DNA of 45,390 nucleotides from Paracoccaceae bacterium (GCA_024742835.1 JANSXS010000024.1:1-45390); one strand, 5' to 3'; shown: positions 33,520 through 42,388, counted from the first letter of the stretch. Notes: generated by a model not told the origin, from the letters alone. A program made the numbers and translations.

Positions 33520-34668
33520 ATGCCGGAACAAGCCTTTGAAAAACCCGGTCCCGTCGAGGCGGACCTGCGCGGAGCGATCTCTTCGACAGAAGAGATCATC
33601 GCGGAGGCGCGCGCGGGCCGAATGTTCATCCTTGTGGATCACGAGGACCGCGAAAACGAGGGCGATCTGGTGATCGCCGCCGAATTCGCAACGCCCGAGG
33701 CGGTCAATTTCATGGCCACGCATGGGCGCGGGTTGATCTGTCTGCCGATGACGTCAAGCCGGATCGACAGGCTGGGCCTGCCGATGATGGCGGTCAACAA
33801 CTCGTCCCGGCACGAAACCGCGTTCACCGTCAGCATCGAGGCGCGCGAGGGTGTGAGCACCGGCATTTCCGCCGCTGACCGGGCGCTGACCATCGCCACC
33901 GCGATCAACGAACAGAATACACAGGCGCATATCGCCACACCCGGCCATGTGTTCCCGTTGCGCGCGCGCAACGGCGGCGTGCTGGTGCGGGCAGGCCATA
34001 CCGAGGCATCGGTGGATATCGCGCGGCTGGCGGGGCTGAACCCGTCCGGCGTGATCTGCGAGATCATGAAGGAGGACGGGACAATGGCCCGCCTGCCCGA
34101 CCTGATCGAATTCGCGCAAGAGCATGACATGAAGATCGGAACGATCTCGGACCTGATCGCCTATCGCCACAAGCACGACAACCTTGTCCGGGAGCTGCGG
34201 CGCGAGCGTGTCACCTCCTCGCATGGTGGCGAGTGGGACATGCGGATTTTCGCGGATCAGATCAGCGGCACCGAGCATGTCGTGCTGGTCAAGGGCGACA
34301 TACATGACGGCAAGCCGGTGCTGGCGCGCACCCACGCGCTGAACGCGCTCGAGGATGTGCTGGGGATCGGGCTTGAGGCCGGGGCGGAACGGCCATCGGG
34401 CAAGTTGCCCCGCGCGATGGAGGTGATCGCCGCCGAAGGGCGCGGCGCGGTGTTCCTGTTCCGTCAGCCCCGGCCAAGCCTTGCCTCCGAGATGGACGAG
34501 GAAGACGGGCCGCGCACGGTCAAGCAGACCGGGCTTGGCGCACAGATCATGTCGACCATGGGCGTTCACGAGCTGATCCTCGTGACGGACAACCCCGAAA
34601 CGCGGTATCTGGGGCTGGATGCCTACGGGATTTCCATCGTGGGCACCCGCCCACTGAGCAAGGGATGA
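33520..34668 (+). CDS. ribB: 3,4-dihydroxy-2-butanone 4-phosphate synthase with degenerate GTP cyclohydrolase II-like half
   Basis: A 382-aa protein. The N-terminal 205 residues form DHBP synthase, which makes the four-carbon unit of riboflavin from ribulose 5-phosphate: 'DHEDRENEGDLVIAAE' holds the acidic active-site loop and 'GHVFPLRARNGGVLVRAGHT' the conserved phosphate-binding region. The C-terminal half aligns in outline with GTP cyclohydrolase II but has no cysteine, so the three zinc ligands are missing and that activity is unlikely. A separate ribA must exist elsewhere. It is followed directly by ribH and nusB with overlapping ends. No FMN riboswitch is visible upstream. Confidence 0.94.
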   Translation: MPEQAFEKPGPVEADLRGAISSTEEIIAEARAGRMFILVDHEDRENEGDLVIAAEFATPEAVNFMATHGRGLICLPMTSSRIDRLGLPMMAVNNSSRHETAFTVSIEAREGVSTGISAADRALTIATAINEQNTQAHIATPGHVFPLRARNGGVLVRAGHTEASVDIARLAGLNPSGVICEIMKEDGTMARLPDLIEFAQEHDMKIGTISDLIAYRHKHDNLVRELRRERVTSSHGGEWDMRIFADQISGTEHVVLVKGDIHDGKPVLARTHALNALEDVLGIGLEAGAERPSGKLPRAMEVIAAEGRGAVFLFRQPRPSLASEMDEEDGPRTVKQTGLGAQIMSTMGVHELILVTDNPETRYLGLDAYGISIVGTRPLSKG

Positions 34669-34673
34669 ACACC

Positions 34674-35219
34674 ATGGCCGGAACAGAATACACCATGCCA
34701 CGCGCCGACTTCGACAAGCCGGTGAAGATATTGGTCGTGGTCGCGCCGTTCTATCGCGATGTCGCGGATCAGCTTATCGCCGGGGCGCTGGCCGAGATCG
34801 AGGCAAGCGGCGGCACCCACGAGGTGATCGAGGTGCCCGGTGCGCTGGAACTGCCCACCGCCATCGGCATCGCCGAGCGGATGAGCAAATTTGACGGTTA
34901 TGTCGCGTTGGGATGCGTCATTCGGGGTGAAACCACGCATTACGAAACGGTGTGCAATGACAGCAGCCGGGGGCTTATGTTGCTGGGCTTGCAGGGTCTG
35001 TGCATCGGCAACGGCATCCTGACGGTGGAAAACCGCGATCAGGCCGAGGCGCGCAGCGATCCTGCGCGCATGAACAAGGGCGCAGGCGCGGCGGCGGCGG
35101 CATTGCATCTAATCGCACTGGTGCGCAAATGGGGCTCGGCCCGAAAGGGTGTTGGCTTTGTCCCCGCAGTGGACGAATACAGGATCGCAGGCGATATGAA
35201 GGACACACCCAAGGCATGA
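34674..35219 (+). CDS. ribH: 6,7-dimethyl-8-ribityllumazine synthase
   Basis: A 181-aa enzyme that condenses DHBP with 5-amino-6-ribitylaminouracil. The conserved 'EVPGALELPTAIGIAERMSK' and 'YVALGCVIRGETTHYETVCN' motifs are both present. AAGGA lies eight bases before the ATG at 34674; an ATG at 34665 overlapping the ribB stop (ATGA) is the alternative start. The nusB start overlaps its stop codon, giving a tight ribB-ribH-nusB operon that is common in proteobacteria. Confidence 0.96.
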   Translation: MAGTEYTMPRADFDKPVKILVVVAPFYRDVADQLIAGALAEIEASGGTHEVIEVPGALELPTAIGIAERMSKFDGYVALGCVIRGETTHYETVCNDSSRGLMLLGLQGLCIGNGILTVENRDQAEARSDPARMNKGAGAAAAALHLIALVRKWGSARKGVGFVPAVDEYRIAGDMKDTPKA

Positions 35220-35689
35220 CCGAGCTTTCCGGCAATCAAAAGCGCAAGATGCGTTCGGCGTCGCGCATGTACGCGGTGCAGGCGCTGTTCCAGATGGAGC
35301 ATTCCGGCCAGTCCAGCGACACGGTGCGGCGCGAATTTCTGGATTTTCGCTTTGGCGCGGAGGTGGAAGACGGCATCGACATGCAGGACGGGGATATCGA
35401 CCTTTTCCGCAAGCTCATTGATGACGCGGTGAACTGGCAGGGCAAGATCGACCAGATGACCGACCGGGCGCTGGTGGCCAAATGGCCACTGGGGCGGATC
35501 GACCCGACGCTGCGGGCGCTTTTCCGTGTCGCAGGAGCCGAAATGCTGGAGGGCGAAGCCCCGCCGCGCGTGGTGATCAACGAATTCGTGGACATCACGA
35601 AAAGTTTTTATCCCGTCGGCAAGGAATCGAAATTCGTGAACGCCGTGCTGGATCACATGGCCCGCGAAGCGCGGCCAGAGGCGTTCTGA
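35216..35689 (+). CDS. nusB: transcription antitermination factor NusB
   Basis: A 157-aa all-helical RNA-binding protein that binds boxA RNA with NusE (S10) in rRNA antitermination. Conserved blocks are 'KMRSASRMYAVQALFQMEHS' and 'RIDPTLRALFRVAGAEML', ending 'VINEFVDITKSFYPVGKESK' with FVNAVLD. The ATG overlaps the ribH stop codon in ATGA. Confidence 0.96.
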   Translation: MTELSGNQKRKMRSASRMYAVQALFQMEHSGQSSDTVRREFLDFRFGAEVEDGIDMQDGDIDLFRKLIDDAVNWQGKIDQMTDRALVAKWPLGRIDPTLRALFRVAGAEMLEGEAPPRVVINEFVDITKSFYPVGKESKFVNAVLDHMAREARPEAF

Positions 35690-35729
35690 GCCGGGGCGCC
35701 GAACTGGTGCCCTTTTGCCCCTGCCCGCG

Positions 35730-37010
35730 CTATTCCATTTTCTTGCGCACCCTGCGGATCATCCAGAAAACCAGCCCGACCACCGGCAGCGTGACAAGCG
35801 CGGTCAGCAGGCCCTTGGAGATGTCAAGCATCTCTGCCGCCGGATAAAGAACGTAGCTGGCCAGCGACACGGCGTAATAGCTGATCGCCACCACCGACAG
35901 CCCCTCGACCGTGCGTTGCAGGCGAAGCTGCATGTCCGCGCGGCGGTTCATGCTTTCCAGAAGCGCCTGGTTCTGGGCAGAGCGTTCCACATCGACCCTT
36001 GTGCGCAGCAACTCCCCGGCCCGCATGGCCCGGTCCGCCATGGCGTCCAGCCGGTCCTTGGCGGAGCGCACGGTGCGCATGGCAGGATCATACCGCCGCA
36101 TCATGAACTCATGAAAGGTCTGCCGACCGTCGAAACGTTCCTCTCGCATGACGTGGATGCGCTGCTTGACGATCTGCTCATACGCCACCGTCGCACCAAA
36201 GCGATAGGACGAGCGGGCAACCATGCCTTCCAGTTCGGCAGAAATTTCCAGCAGATTATCCAGCGTATCCTCGGCCTTGACCGCGCCGCCGGGCATGTCG
36301 CCGACCAGATGTGTCAACCGCTGATCAAGCGCACCGAGCGTGGGACTCATTTCGCGCACGCGCGCAAAGCCCAGCATCGACATGGCCTTGTAGGTTTCGA
36401 TCTCGCACAGGCGTTGGGTGATGCGGCCGATCCGGCGCGACCCGGCATCCGGTGCGGCGGCGACAAGAAAGCGCAGATGCCCCGCCGGATCAATATGGAA
36501 ATCCCCGGCCACGACGGCCGTATTGTCCAGAACGCGGGCAACCGCGATGCTGTCAGCCACGAACCAATCGCCAAGCTCCTCGCGCAGGCTGTCATCATCC
36601 TTTAGCTGATCAACACGGATCAGGGCGGATGTCATGCGGTGACCCGGCGCATTCTTGAGCCAGTCATCTGGGAAAACCTCGAATTCGGCGGGATCAAATG
36701 CGCGATCCGACACCCCGTCGCGAAAGGCGGTGTAGGTCACGAATTCGGTATGGCTTTCCCATTTGAGATAATGCCGCCCGATCTTGCCCGAATAATGCGA
36801 GGCACCGGGCTGCGGATGCTGGGCGCCATACCGATCCAGAAGGCTGATCAGGTGTTCCAGATCGGCGTTGGTGTCGCGCCCGGCAGCGGATTCCAGCCGT
36901 TTGACCGCCAGGAACACCGCGGTGCAGGGCAGGTCAAGCGACGGGAACGGGCGCGCATGCATCTCGTTGGTGAGTTGGTAGCGCAGCGGGTGGTCTTCTA
37001 TGGGGGGCAT
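35730..37010 (-). CDS. DUF3422 family membrane protein
   Basis: A 426-aa protein with the family opening 'DHPLRYQLTNEMHARPFPSL'. A long alpha-helical central part ('LLRTRVDVERSAQNQALLES') leads to two C-terminal transmembrane helices (about 360-385 and 395-415) and a basic end. The domain order (soluble, helical stalk, two helices) resembles CorA-type proteins, but I see no GMN motif and do not call it a transporter. AGGAAC lies upstream of the ATG. It converges with nusB after 40 bp. Function is unknown. Confidence 0.9.
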   Translation of the reverse strand: MPPIEDHPLRYQLTNEMHARPFPSLDLPCTAVFLAVKRLESAAGRDTNADLEHLISLLDRYGAQHPQPGASHYSGKIGRHYLKWESHTEFVTYTAFRDGVSDRAFDPAEFEVFPDDWLKNAPGHRMTSALIRVDQLKDDDSLREELGDWFVADSIAVARVLDNTAVVAGDFHIDPAGHLRFLVAAAPDAGSRRIGRITQRLCEIETYKAMSMLGFARVREMSPTLGALDQRLTHLVGDMPGGAVKAEDTLDNLLEISAELEGMVARSSYRFGATVAYEQIVKQRIHVMREERFDGRQTFHEFMMRRYDPAMRTVRSAKDRLDAMADRAMRAGELLRTRVDVERSAQNQALLESMNRRADMQLRLQRTVEGLSVVAISYYAVSLASYVLYPAAEMLDISKGLLTALVTLPVVGLVFWMIRRVRKKME

Positions 37011-37088
37011 GATGTGTTCCTGTTTGCCTTTGTCACGCTAACGATATGGCCCACGAATGAAAATAGAATTTATCGCCGCATCAAAGAC

Positions 37089-37103
37089 TTAGAAGAATAC
37101 AAA
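37089..37103 (+). promoter_or_regulatory. imperfect Irr-type (ICE) iron box upstream of hemP
   Basis: The sequence ttagaagaatacaaa resembles the iron-control element TTAGAA-N3-TTCTAA of alphaproteobacterial Irr. The left half matches fully; the right half has two mismatches at least. It lies 83 bp before the hemP start, and hemP is commonly iron-regulated. Confidence 0.3.
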
Positions 37104-37186
37104 CGTATACCGCCCAGGATCCGGGCAGCCGCCGCTTGAGATGCGCCTATTTTCCGACTATATTTATCAGGAATAAGGGATTCGAC

Positions 37187-37351
37187 ATGACCGACAGCCC
37201 AAACACACAGCCCCCGCCCCCGTCAGACCGCATCCCGGTCATTGACGTGCAGACGCTGCTTGGCCCCGAGGGGCGTGCCTTTCTGTTGCATGACGAGACC
37301 GTGTACACCTTGAGACTCACCCGAAACGACAAGCTGATCCTGACGAAATAA
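37187..37351 (+). CDS. hemP: hemin uptake protein HemP
   Basis: A 54-aa protein. The signature is 'GRAFLLHDETVYTLRLTRND' followed by KLILTK, as in HemP proteins found beside haem-uptake genes. In Burkholderia a HemP relative activates transcription of a haem receptor. AAGGGA precedes the ATG at 37187; a longer frame to 37136 is unlikely. No other haem gene is in view, so it is an orphan here, followed 2 bp later by the DUF1289 gene. Confidence 0.9.
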   Translation: MTDSPNTQPPPPSDRIPVIDVQTLLGPEGRAFLLHDETVYTLRLTRNDKLILTK

Positions 37352-37353
37352 CC

Positions 37354-37599
37354 ATGAGCAAGATCCCCTCTCCCTGCATCGACGTGTGCAAATACAAGCG
37401 TCAGGGCCATTGCATCGGCTGCGGCATGACCAAGGCGCAGAAATCCCTGTTCAAGAACGTCAAGAAGCCCGCTCAGAAAGCGGGCTTCGTACAGATGTTG
37501 ATGTCACAACAACAGGTGATGGGCGGTTTCAAACATTGGGACAAAGCCTATGCCAGGAAATGCTCCAAGAAGGGCACGGAGTTTCCACCCAAAACCTGA
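37354..37599 (+). CDS. DUF1289 family cysteine-rich protein
   Basis: An 81-aa basic protein with the DUF1289 motif 'PCIDVCKYKRQGHCIGCGMT', four cysteines that probably bind a metal or cluster. The C-terminal half is lysine-rich and carries one further cysteine (ARKCSKK). It starts 2 bp after the hemP stop, so the two are likely co-transcribed. Function is unknown. Repeat copy C fills the gap to the convergent dps. Confidence 0.88.
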   Translation: MSKIPSPCIDVCKYKRQGHCIGCGMTKAQKSLFKNVKKPAQKAGFVQMLMSQQQVMGGFKHWDKAYARKCSKKGTEFPPKT

Positions 37600-37602
37600 G
37601 TT

Positions 37603-37718
37603 TAAAGCGTTCCGCCTTTAACCCGAGACATCGGCTAAAGGCGAAACGCGTGCAACGATTGAGCGGAGAACTGCGTTTCTCGAAAATCTGTGATCCAGGT
37701 TTTTCGCGAAACGCTTTA
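37603..37718 (-). repeat. dispersed double-hairpin element, copy C
   Basis: Read on the minus strand it matches copy A from taaagcgtttcgcgaaaaac to aaggcggaacgctttaaa, with both hairpins intact. The element has inverted ends (taaagcg/cgcttta). It covers the entire 116-bp gap between the DUF1289 and dps stop codons, and its minus-strand start taa is the dps stop codon. Confidence 0.85.
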
Positions 37719-38186
37719 CTCGATATGGGCGCGCAGCAGCCAGGCAAATTTGTCATGGGTGCGACATCGCTCGATGCACAGATCCTCTGTCACCGCGTCG
37801 CCATGTTCTGCGGCCAGTTCCCCCGCACCGGCCAGCGTGGCGGAAAGGGTTTCTTGCGCCTTGACCAGCGCGGCGATCATCGTCGCGGCATCGGCATGGC
37901 CATCATGCTCTTCGACCTTGGACCGCTTCAGCATACCTTCCAGCGTGCCTTCGGCGTGCCCCTGAAGCGCCTTGACGCGCTCGGCAAGATCATCCTGTCC
38001 GGTAAAGTGATCCTCGTAGATCGTCTGGAAAAGCTCATGCAGAGGGCCAAAGGCCATGCCCGTGACGTTCCAGTGAAAATTCTGCGCAAGCATGGTAGTG
38101 ACCGCCGTTTCGGCCACGCATTGGTTCAGTGCGTCGCAAATCGCCTCGCGCGCCGATGAACTGATATCGGATGCTGTCTGTGTCAT
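37716..38186 (-). CDS. dps: DNA starvation/stationary-phase protection protein Dps
   Basis: A 156-aa ferritin-like protein that forms dodecamers, oxidises and stores iron using peroxide, and can protect DNA. The ferroxidase ligands fit H38 ('AQNFHWNVTG'), H50 ('GPLHELFQTIYEDHF'), D65 and E69 (GQDDLAER), in the usual spacing. CAAGGAG precedes the ATG at 38186; a start at 38204 is too close to that site. A basic N-terminal DNA-binding tail is absent, so direct DNA binding is uncertain. Its TAA stop is the first codon of repeat copy C. Confidence 0.93.
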   Translation of the reverse strand: MTQTASDISSSAREAICDALNQCVAETAVTTMLAQNFHWNVTGMAFGPLHELFQTIYEDHFTGQDDLAERVKALQGHAEGTLEGMLKRSKVEEHDGHADAATMIAALVKAQETLSATLAGAGELAAEHGDAVTEDLCIERCRTHDKFAWLLRAHIE

Positions 38187-38243
38187 GATGACTCCTTGAT
38201 ACAAATGACTGGCTGGCGAAAGCTGGCTTTCACCAAGTGTAAA

Positions 38244-38609
38244 TCATCCCGCGAAATTGTCGAGCCGATGCACCAGACGGCATAGCGGAAAATGCAGCGC
38301 GCTGGCGCGTTCGGCGCTCATGCGGGACAAAAGCAGAAAACGGTAACTGTCGGCATCCGCGCGCCGCACCGCGTCGATCACCGCCAGAAGCCATCTTTCA
38401 TCGAAACTTTGTTCGGGATCAGCCGGGGGGAAGAAGATCAACCGCTTTCCGACCATGGTCTGGCACAAAAGAACGAGCCGGGACCACGCGGACATGTCGC
38501 ACAGCCCGCGCGGGGACACCCGTAGCGCCCGCCCTGCCCGACGCGCGGCATGAAGTCCAGTCTGCGTGGATTGAGGGGGCGGAGCGGCATGGCGTGGTAA
38601 AGCTGACAT
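38244..38609 (-). CDS. hypothetical protein
   Basis: A 121-aa protein I do not recognise. The N-terminal 45 residues are Pro/Arg/Ala-rich; the rest looks globular and helical ('MSAWSRLVLLCQTMVGKRLI', 'DERWLLAVIDAVRRADADSY'). AAAGG lies before the ATG at 38609; the frame could extend to 38672, but that part runs toward the pntB terminator. It sits between pntB and dps on the same strand with its own 57-bp gap to dps. Coding potential is plausible but not certain. Confidence 0.55.
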   Translation of the reverse strand: MSALPRHAAPPPQSTQTGLHAARRAGRALRVSPRGLCDMSAWSRLVLLCQTMVGKRLIFFPPADPEQSFDERWLLAVIDAVRRADADSYRFLLLSRMSAERASALHFPLCRLVHRLDNFAG

Positions 38610-38673
38610 CGGGACACCTTTCCCGACTAAAATAGTAAACATAAGCGCCGGACGCAAGACACCGTTGCACAAG

Positions 38674-38699
38674 AAAAAGCCCCGCCGGGTTGGCGGGGC
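38674..38699 (-). terminator. intrinsic terminator of pntAB
   Basis: On the minus strand gccccgcc and ggcggggc pair (38692-38699 with 38679-38686) around 5 bases, followed by five U (38674-38678). It lies 28 bp beyond the pntB stop codon. The plus strand has no comparable T tract. Confidence 0.9.
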
Positions 38700-38726
38700 T
38701 TTCTGATCTTGGCTTGACTGCGGCGA

Positions 38727-40205
38727 TCAGTCGATCCGCGACAGAAGCGCCGTCACGCTGTCCTTGGCATCGCCGTAGAACATCCGCGTGTTCTCCTTGA
38801 AGAACAAGGGGTTCTCGATACCCGAATAGCCCGCGCCTTGCCCCCGCTTGGACACGAAGACCTGCTTGGATTTCCAGACTTCGAGAACCGGCATCCCGGC
38901 GATGGGCGAGTTGGGATCATCCTGTGCTGACGGGTTCACGATGTCGTTGGAGCCGATCACGATGACCACGTCCGTATCCGGGAAGTCGTCATTGATCTCG
39001 TCCATCTCAAGCACGATGTCGTAAGGCACCTTTGCCTCGGCCAGCAGAACGTTCATGTGATCGGGCAGACGCCCCGCAACGGGGTGGATGGCGAAACGCA
39101 CCTCCTTGCCCTTGTCGCGCAGTTTCTTGGTCAGCTCGGATACGGCCTGCTGGGCCTGCGCCACCGCCATGCCATAGCCCGGCACGATGACGACGCTGTC
39201 GGCCTCGTTCAGCGCGCTTGCCACGCCGTCGGCGTCGATCGGCACCTGTTCGCCCTCGACCTCCGCCGCCGGGCCTGTTGCCCCGCCGAATCCGCCAAGG
39301 ATGACCGACACGAAGGACCGGTTCATCGCCTTGCACATGATGTAGCTGAGGATCGCACCGGACGAGCCCACAAGCGCGCCAACCACGATCAGCAGGTCAT
39401 TGCCCAGACTGAAGCCAATGGCCGCCGCCGCCCACCCCGAGTACGAGTTGAGCATCGACACCACCACCGGCATGTCGGCACCGCCGATACCCATGATCAG
39501 GTGGTAGCCAATGAAAAGCGCGAGGATCGTCAGCGCGATCAGCGTCCAGCTACCGACGCCGGACAGGTACATGAACACCAGCACCAGCGACAAAAGCGCG
39601 GCGGTCGCGTTCAGCATGTGCCCGCCGGGCAGCTTCTTTGCGCCCGAGTCGACCTTGCCGGCCAGCTTGCCATAAGCGATGACGGAACCGGTAAAGGTCA
39701 CGGCACCGATCCAGATGCCCAGCACCAGTTCGACCCGCAGGATGCCGATCTCGACGCCGGTTTTCTTGGCGATAAGCTGTCCGAAGGACGACAGCCCCTC
39801 ATACACCTCTTTCGGCAGGCTGGCACCCGCAGCGCCAAGCGTGGCCCCGTTTTCGGCATAAAGCCCCGCGACCACGTTGATCATCAGATCGGCATTGAAG
39901 CCCACGAACACCGCCGCAAGGCCGACAAGGCTGTGCATGATCGCCACAAGCTCGGGCATCTGGGTCATCTGCACCTTGGTGGCCAGTTGATACCCCACGC
40001 CCGCGCCCAGCGCGATCAGCACCAGCGAGACGATGGCAAGCCCCTGGCCCGGTCCGATCAGCGTGGCAACAATGGCCACGGCCATGCCGACAATGCCGTA
40101 CCACACCGCGCGTTTCGCGCTTTCCTGCCCGGACAGACCGCCAAGGCTCAGGATAAAGAGAACTGCCGCGACCGCGTAGGCCGCAATGGTAAATCCGTAT
40201 TCCAT
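38727..40205 (-). CDS. pntB: NAD(P) transhydrogenase subunit beta
   Basis: A 492-aa integral membrane subunit of the proton-translocating transhydrogenase, which uses the proton gradient to make NADPH from NADH. Nine or so membrane helices (residues about 1-280) carry '[20 protein letters not shown]' with the conserved histidine. The C-terminal NADP-binding domain III has '[15 protein letters not shown]' and '[20 protein letters not shown]'. It follows pntA after 14 bp and ends at a strong terminator, so pntAB is a two-gene operon. Confidence 0.97.
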   Translation of the reverse strand: MEYGFTIAAYAVAAVLFILSLGGLSGQESAKRAVWYGIVGMAVAIVATLIGPGQGLAIVSLVLIALGAGVGYQLATKVQMTQMPELVAIMHSLVGLAAVFVGFNADLMINVVAGLYAENGATLGAAGASLPKEVYEGLSSFGQLIAKKTGVEIGILRVELVLGIWIGAVTFTGSVIAYGKLAGKVDSGAKKLPGGHMLNATAALLSLVLVFMYLSGVGSWTLIALTILALFIGYHLIMGIGGADMPVVVSMLNSYSGWAAAAIGFSLGNDLLIVVGALVGSSGAILSYIMCKAMNRSFVSVILGGFGGATGPAAEVEGEQVPIDADGVASALNEADSVVIVPGYGMAVAQAQQAVSELTKKLRDKGKEVRFAIHPVAGRLPDHMNVLLAEAKVPYDIVLEMDEINDDFPDTDVVIVIGSNDIVNPSAQDDPNSPIAGMPVLEVWKSKQVFVSKRGQGAGYSGIENPLFFKENTRMFYGDAKDSVTALLSRID

Positions 40206-40219
40206 GGTCCTCTACCCCC

Positions 40220-41797
40220 TTAAGATTTCTGGAACATGGCAAGCATGCGCCGGGTGACGAGGAAGCCACCGAAAATATTGATCGAGGCCATGAAGACCGA
40301 GACGGCGGCAAGGATCGTGATGAGCATCGAGCTTGACCCGATCTGGATCAACGCGCCAAGGATTATGATCGACGAGATCGCGTTGGTGACGGCCATCAGC
40401 GGAGTGTGCAGGCTATGCGCCACGCCCCAGATCACCTGGAAGCCAACGAAGACCGACAGCAGGAACACGATGAAATGCTGCATGAAGCTGGCCGGGGCAA
40501 TCAGGCCCACGGCAAGCACAAGCGCCGCGCCGACAGCCAGAAGCGTGACCTGATTCTTGGTCTGCTTCTTGAAGGCCGCGATTTCCGCCGCGCGTTTTTC
40601 CTCGGGCGTCAGTTCCTTGGGCTTTTCCTTGGGCTTTTGCGCCGCGATCGCCTTTACCTTGGGCGGTGGGGGCGGATAGGTCACTTCACCCGAATGGGTG
40701 ACAGTGGCACCCCGGATCACGTCATCCTCCATGTCGTGCACGATCTTGCCGTCCTTTTCAGGCGTCAGATCAGTCAGCATGTGGCGGATGTTGGTCGAAT
40801 ACAGCGACGAGCTTTGCTGGGCCATCCGGCTGGGAAAGTCGGTATAGCCGATGATCGTCACGCCGTTGTCGGTCACGATCCGCTCGTCTTTCTGCGTCAA
40901 TTCGCAGTTGCCGCCGCGTTCGGCAGCCAGATCGATGATGACCGAGCCGTTCTTCATCATCTCGACCATGTCCTTGGTCCAGAGCTTGGGCGCTGGACGG
41001 CCCGGAATGAGCGCGGTGGTGATGACGATGTCGATATCGGGTGCCAACTCACGGAACTTCTCAAGCTGCTTGGCCTGGAATTCCGGGCTGGACGGTGCGG
41101 CGTAGCCGCCGGTTTCGGCCCCGTCCTTGACCTCGGTATCTGCGAAATCGAGGAACACGAATTCAGCCCCCATGGATTCGATCTGCTCGGCCACTTCGGG
41201 CCGCACGTCGAACGCATAGGTGATCGCCCCCAACGAGGTCGATGCGCCAATGGCGGCCAGACCGGCCACACCCGCGCCAACGACCAGCACCTTGGCGGGC
41301 GGCACCTTGCCTGCGGCCGTCACCTGGCCCGTGAAGAATCGGCCGAAATTGTTGGAGGCCTCGATTACCGCGCGGTAGCCCGCGATATTGGCCATCGAGC
41401 TGAGCGCGTCCATTTTCTGCGCCCGGCTGATGCGCGGCACCATTTCCATGGCCATGACCGTCGCGCCCTTTTCGGCGGCGATCTTGAGCTGCTCTTCGTT
41501 TTCGCTGGGATTGAAATAGGTGATCAGCGTCTGACCCTTGGTCAGGCGCTTGAGCTCCGTGTCCGTCGGGATGCGCACCTTGGCAACGACATCGCTGGCT
41601 TTCCAAAGGGCGGCGGCGGATTTGATGATCTCGACACCGGCCTCCTTGTAGGCCGCGTCGGTAAAGCCCGCGGCCTCCCCGGCGCCGGATTCAATTGCGC
41701 ATTCATGCCCCAGTTTCTGCAATTGCAGGGCCGAGTCCGGCGTCATTGCGACGCGGCGCTCGCCCTCAAGCACTTCTTTTGGCGTTCCGATCTTCAA
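40220..41797 (-). CDS. pntA: NAD(P) transhydrogenase subunit alpha
   Basis: A 525-aa subunit that combines the NAD-binding domain I with three or four C-terminal membrane helices in one chain, as in E. coli PntA (some alphaproteobacteria split these). 'MKIGTPKEVLEGERRVAMTP' opens the alanine-dehydrogenase-like fold. The Rossmann motif is 'VLVVGAGVAGLAAIGASTSL' and the mobile loop reads 'IIGYTDFPSRMAQQSS'. A charged Lys/Pro/Glu linker near residue 390 joins the membrane part. Confidence 0.97.
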   Translation of the reverse strand: MKIGTPKEVLEGERRVAMTPDSALQLQKLGHECAIESGAGEAAGFTDAAYKEAGVEIIKSAAALWKASDVVAKVRIPTDTELKRLTKGQTLITYFNPSENEEQLKIAAEKGATVMAMEMVPRISRAQKMDALSSMANIAGYRAVIEASNNFGRFFTGQVTAAGKVPPAKVLVVGAGVAGLAAIGASTSLGAITYAFDVRPEVAEQIESMGAEFVFLDFADTEVKDGAETGGYAAPSSPEFQAKQLEKFRELAPDIDIVITTALIPGRPAPKLWTKDMVEMMKNGSVIIDLAAERGGNCELTQKDERIVTDNGVTIIGYTDFPSRMAQQSSSLYSTNIRHMLTDLTPEKDGKIVHDMEDDVIRGATVTHSGEVTYPPPPPKVKAIAAQKPKEKPKELTPEEKRAAEIAAFKKQTKNQVTLLAVGAALVLAVGLIAPASFMQHFIVFLLSVFVGFQVIWGVAHSLHTPLMAVTNAISSIIILGALIQIGSSSMLITILAAVSVFMASINIFGGFLVTRRMLAMFQKS

Positions 41798-41935
41798 GTT
41801 CTTTATCCCCCGTATCTTCGATGCGGTTATTTTTGCTTAACGTGGCAGTGAGTGTAGATCACCGACGGTATATAGCGCCGCCGGGCTTATGTCACACATA
41901 GACAGAAGTTTGAATGTAGCGATTGTCGCAGGGTG

Positions 41936-42388
41936 TCAAACCCAACGTCCTGTCTTGGCGCAGTAACGGGCGAAATCGGCGCGGAACTTGCGGCGCATAC
42001 GGTTTTCCTCGGGAATGACGAAACGGCGTTCTAGGATCCACAGGAAGATCGGCAAAAGCGGCAGCGACAGCACCGCATCCCAGCGCAGGATCAACCCCGC
42101 AAGGATCAGCAGATCGCCAAGATAGATCGGATTGCGCGACCGCGAGAAGATCCCCGTGGTCACAAGCCGTTCAGGATCATGGTGAGGTATGGGCGTGGTG
42201 CGAAAGCGGCGCAGCTCGTAGATCGCCAGAAAGGCCAGCACCAGCCCGCCGCCCACAAGAAGACCACCCACGAAATCCGCCCATGCCCCGCCAAAGCTCA
42301 GGCCCATGGGCAGATGGGTGGCCTGCGCCCAGGCCAGACCCAGCGCCACAACCAGCCAGACCGGCGGTATATCGACCCATTTCAGCAT
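41936..42388 (-). CDS. isoprenylcysteine carboxyl methyltransferase (ICMT)-like membrane protein
   Basis: A 150-aa polytopic protein with about four helices. The ICMT/PEMT signature is 'TGIFSRSRNPIYLGDLLILA' followed by a conserved 'IPEENRMRRKFRADFARYCA' segment near the end. Family members are SAM-dependent methyltransferases of lipids or small molecules; the substrate is unknown. I take the ATG at 42388 (MLKWVDIPP); the open frame to 42622 only translates the palindrome cluster and the end of the next gene. Confidence 0.88.
   Translation of the reverse strand: MLKWVDIPPVWLVVALGLAWAQATHLPMGLSFGGAWADFVGGLLVGGGLVLAFLAIYELRRFRTTPIPHHDPERLVTTGIFSRSRNPIYLGDLLILAGLILRWDAVLSLPLLPIFLWILERRFVIPEENRMRRKFRADFARYCAKTGRWV

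Noticed and set aside
39057..41851. Long plus-strand open frames opposite pntB and pntA
   Set aside because: They are His/Arg/Gly-rich shadows of the transhydrogenase genes, without start signals or recognisable motifs.
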